Under the pieces are notes generated by a model that searched no databases, was not told where the DNA came from, and saw only the letters and a program-made list of their open reading frames with translations. From positions 497,281 to 561,280 of the forward strand of contig CAJJDO010000014.1 in the NCBI GenBank assembly GCA_905183005.1: a stretch of DNA of 64,000 bases, given 5' to 3'. This stretch comes from Paramecium pentaurelia (Eukaryota > Ciliophora > Oligohymenophorea > Peniculida > Parameciidae). Below, in pieces: positions 60,695-64,000 of the stretch (position 1 is its first letter; the number at the start of each line of letters is the position of its first letter). A program made the translations under genes and the position numbers.

Positions 60695-62526
60695 ATGATA
60701 TCATATACTTATTAAACAGGATTAGCAAATTTTGGTAACACTTGTTTTATGAACAGTGCCATTCAAATCTTATGCAATACTCCTGGATTTGCAGATTACA
60801 TATTAAATGATATTTATTAATTTGATATAAACTTAATAAATCCATAAGGAAGTAATGGTGAGATTATTTAAAGTTTTGCTTATCTGATTAAGGAGTTAAA
60901 AAGCAGAAAATAATTATGCATCATTGCAAATTTATTTAAAAAAACATTTTCTAAATTTTATAATATTGTAAAGAATTAATTATTATTATTAGTATTATGG
61001 AAATGAGTAACATGATGCAGCAGAATTTCTATTATAATTACTTGATGCTATTAATGAGGATGTAAATTTAATTAAAAAAAAACCTTATTTGATTATGCCT
61101 TCTAGTAAAGGTAGAGAAGACTTAGTTGTAGCAATCGAATAGTGGGATGTTCATAGTCAAAGAAATTAATCTATTATAACTCAACTATTCTAAGCATAAT
61201 TTAAAAGCAAAATTGAATGTCCTAATTGTAAAAATATGTCCATAACGTATGTTTATATTCCTAATTAGCTTCGATCCATATATGATAATTTAATTACCAT
61301 TGACCACTTAGAAAAGTGAAAAAGGCATTGTCTATTATTTATTGGATGATTAATATAAATAAAAATAAATGACACTCTCTGTCTTTAAAAATTATAATTT
61401 TGAATGGATTTAAAATGAAATTAGAAACTAATTAAGAACTTAAGCTTTAATTTTCAATTTATCAAACAAAGTAAAAAATTATGAAAGTATCTAATTGTTT
61501 AATTAAATTAGTTCGACCAGAAGATGATATTCAATATTTAAAACAATAACTTTTACATTCAAAATTACTTGTTAGACCTATGCAATTTTAAGAAATCTAA
61601 ATTCCATATAATTATAGATGCTATACTCTCATAACTCACACAAACCCTGAATTTTTTAATTTGACTGAAATAATAACAATCATTTTTGATTTCAGAACAA
61701 AAATATTTGAAATCTATGATTTTATTGAAAAAAATTATTCTTAATAATTTCAATGCTAATTTGATTTATTCTTAGAATCAAATTCTTAAGAAACAGAATA
61801 ACAATGTTATTTTTGTCATAAATAATATTGTAAATTCTGTGAATTAAAGAAATGTTAACATAGTTTAAAATATTATAATAATTGCATCTCTTAACCTAAT
61901 TTTCAATTAAATATCATAGTCAAATGGTATGGTTAAGGAGTTCCATAAATATATAATACAGAAGCTTCAATTTTTCTAATGCAAGATAAAAATGAGTAAT
62001 TTCCAATTAATAAAACATCATTAACAATTTATGATTGTTTAAATTTTTAATAATAACAATAATAATTAGATGAAAATAATTCATGGTATTGCAATTAATG
62101 CAATTAACATGTCTAAGGAATCAAATAACTATTATTATATTCTACACCTCAAATTTTGATCATACAATTGAAGAGATTTAAATCATCAGATAATATCTCT
62201 TAAAAAATAAAAAACAATATATTTGTCAAGTTTCCGCATATTCTTAATATGTCTAAATATGTTACAAATTTAAATGTATTATTAAATAAATATTTTAGCT
62301 ACCAAACGACTATTTAAATGGAAATAACAAAAATGAATTAAAATATAAACTATATGGAGTAATTAATCATTATGGAGAACTTTACGAAGGTCATTATAAT
62401 TCTTTAATTAAAAATTTAGAGGATTAAAAATGGTATTGCTATGATGATTCTCAAGTCAAAGAAATATAAGTTTAAGATATCATAACTCAACATGCATATG
62501 TGTTATGTTACGAAAGACAAAATTGA
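60695..62526 (+). CDS. Ubiquitin-specific protease (USP, peptidase C19)
   Basis: Four introns (25, 22, 25, 23 nt) leave exactly 579 codons (578 aa). Cys box near the N-terminus: GLANFGNTCFMNSAIQIL, with the nucleophile in GNTC. The QHDAAEFLLQLLDAINE box follows after the first intron. CPNCKN and CYFCHKQYCKFCELKKC are zinc-ribbon-like; CNQCNQH follows later. The His box is YKLYGVINHYGELYEGHYNS, then KWYCYDDSQVKEI and AYVLCYERQN at the very end. All catalytic boxes are intact, so an active deubiquitinase is expected. Compared with other USPs it is short, with no extra N-terminal domain. Start is 126 bp after the TTLL stop. Confidence 0.93.
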
Positions 62527-62793
62527 TTATTTACATCTTTATTTTTCATTAAAAATTTATTGATTGAATAATATTTAATATAAATGTTAAAAGTATTATG
62601 AAAATCATTTAAGTAATTTCAAATTATCTTAATTATCAGATCATATTATATATTCTAAAATTGTTCTCCTTCACTGAATTTTTATTAATTACATCTTAAT
62701 AATTAACTAAAATACTTTATTATTATTTTAAACATTTCCAATAAATCAAAAATAAAACTAATTATTATAAATTTAATTTATTTCATAAATGCA
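62527..62793. other. Convergent intergenic, 267 bp
   Basis: Between the USP stop and the stop of the last minus gene. AT-rich; nothing seen. Confidence 0.5.
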
Positions 62794-64000
62794 TCATTCA
62801 TTTTTAAAATTGACATTAAATATATGTTTAATATCATCATCTTTTTTTGTTTCATCATCTCGGCATATATATTGATATATCTCATGAGGAGTTAGAAAAT
62901 CTAAAGTTTTCCTGTCTTTCAATAGATTCTCGAAATTAATTTTAACATTATTCAGATTAAATATTCGGTTGATTAAATGACATATAAGAATTTTTAACAA
63001 TAAAGTATTATATTTTAATGAAGGCTATTAGTTAAGTTTCTTTTCTCTTTCCAAAAACTTAGAAGTTATTTATATAAATTATCTATATCCATTTCTCAAA
63101 AAATCTTCAGAACTACAATTAAATATTGAATCACCATCAATTTTTTAACTTAAAAAACAATTTTGATCTGCTTTTAATTGATTTCTAATAACTTCCTCAA
63201 TTTTCTCTTCTGTTTAATAAATTTGACAATGTTTAATAAATGTTTCCTTTAAAATAGGTTCTAATTTATTAATTGTTGATTTAATAGAGTTTTCTAAAAG
63301 CTTTTTTGAATCTTCTATTTTAAAATCCTTCCATTTTTGTTATACTTCTTGTGCGCATTTCCAAGGACAAACATCTTAGTTTATTTTCTTTAATAATTCA
63401 ACTAAAATTAAATAACCCATTTTCCTTAAAAAATAAACTAAAACATTTTCTAATTAAAAATTTTTTTTTTTCAATTCTTCTGCAAATTCTTCTGAAATTT
63501 TCTCTAAAAATGTTTATCTAAATAATTCCATTTTTATGTGTGACCAAATTACATAAAATTTAGATTCCTATTAATAGATTTTATAAATACATATTGACCC
63601 TATATTTAATAACAAAAGAAATTTTCAATATTATCTTAATTGCTTCCAAAAAAATCATCTGCTAATCTTTAAGAAGTATTAGGAATTGTATATGTAACAT
63701 CGACAATTTTACTTGCAATATCTAGATTTGGAATAATAAAATCTTATTATATTCTTACACACATGAAGTTTATGGTGTTTGAACATTTTGATTAGATCGC
63801 TCTTTATGTTATTCAATCTAAAGATCTTTTGTCATTATAATTACAGAAGCACTAATTTCGTTAGTTTTTATTTCTTCATCCAACTTTTTTTCATTATAAT
63901 TCTCATAAAATTATAAGTATTCTTCATATTTAGGGAGATTTAAGCTTTTAATGAAATCATTTTTATAAATTTAATGAAAAGAGAGTCTATTTATTGGATT
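62794..64000 (-). CDS. Unknown helical protein, partial
   Basis: Read on minus from the right edge to TGA at 62794-62796, with introns 63743-63762 (20 nt) and 63568-63590 (23 nt). The visible ~385 residues begin DFIKSLNLPKYEEYLQFYEN and continue through helices such as FRQTFLEKISEEFAEEL, VYFLRKMGYLILVELLKKI and KDFKIEDSKKLLENS, ending DDDIKHIFNVNFKNE. It has no zinc finger, P-loop or membrane helix. ATG at 63531 could start a shorter protein, but the splice at 63568-63590 continues the frame upstream, so the real start is probably outside the window. I do not recognise the family. Confidence 0.55.

Noticed and set aside
1..64000. tRNA, rRNA, transposase or viral genes
   Set aside because: I scanned spacers for tRNA arm patterns and coding frames for transposase or capsid-like motifs and saw none; a computed scan could still find a tRNA.

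Overview
The window is macronuclear DNA of a ciliate, almost certainly a Paramecium. In every convincing reading frame TAA and TAG occur throughout as sense codons that align with glutamine, and only TGA ends a protein. The base composition is very AT-rich, genes are densely packed on both strands, and nearly every frame change is repaired by a tiny intron of about 19-40 nt, usually 22-29 nt, mostly GTA...TAG. Standard-code ORF calling therefore sees only fragments. The gene models below were read by hand with TGA as sole stop; for most of them exon lengths minus introns give a whole number of codons, which I used as a check.

Layout. 1-605: ADA2-type transcriptional adaptor (minus, runs off the left edge). 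849-2512: IST1-like ESCRT-III regulator with a GGFGNPPQ repeat tail. 2618-11407: a giant membrane protein (Cys-rich ectodomain, beta-helix-like repeats, TRP-like membrane core, MORN tail). 12032-14463: cyclic-nucleotide phosphodiesterase. 14607-18137: RAP-domain protein with a mitochondrial-type leader. 18251-18490: small unknown gene. 18667-34337: a CCDC81-type HU-domain gene running into an axonemal inner-arm dynein heavy chain, which is interrupted by an N gap and by two internal sequence duplications that look like assembly chimerism.

34504-44045: a two-TM ciliate protein, a RING/IBR-like protein, a PX-domain sorting nexin, a LAMMER/CLK kinase, a divergently transcribed RS-tailed protein and a GATase1-like protein. 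45178-48364: a weak small ORF, a protein kinase with an unusual N-terminal region, and a gene-poor stretch with an AAT microsatellite. 48365-51557: RRP36 (small-subunit processome), a coiled-coil protein and a Pro/Gly/Gln repeat protein.

52306-64000: an IQ+MORN protein, a three-repeat Myb factor, a 1.9 kb gene-free interval, an unknown gene, a small charged protein, a tubulin tyrosine ligase-like enzyme, a ubiquitin-specific protease and an unknown gene running off the right edge.

Themes: cilium and cytoskeleton (dynein, CCDC81-HU, TTLL, MORN proteins), ubiquitin and membrane traffic (IST1, SNX, RING, USP), RNA processing (RAP, LAMMER kinase plus RS protein, RRP36) and cAMP/cGMP signalling (PDE). 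There is no bacterial-style operon, CRISPR array, transposase or viral gene. I saw no tRNA or rRNA gene.
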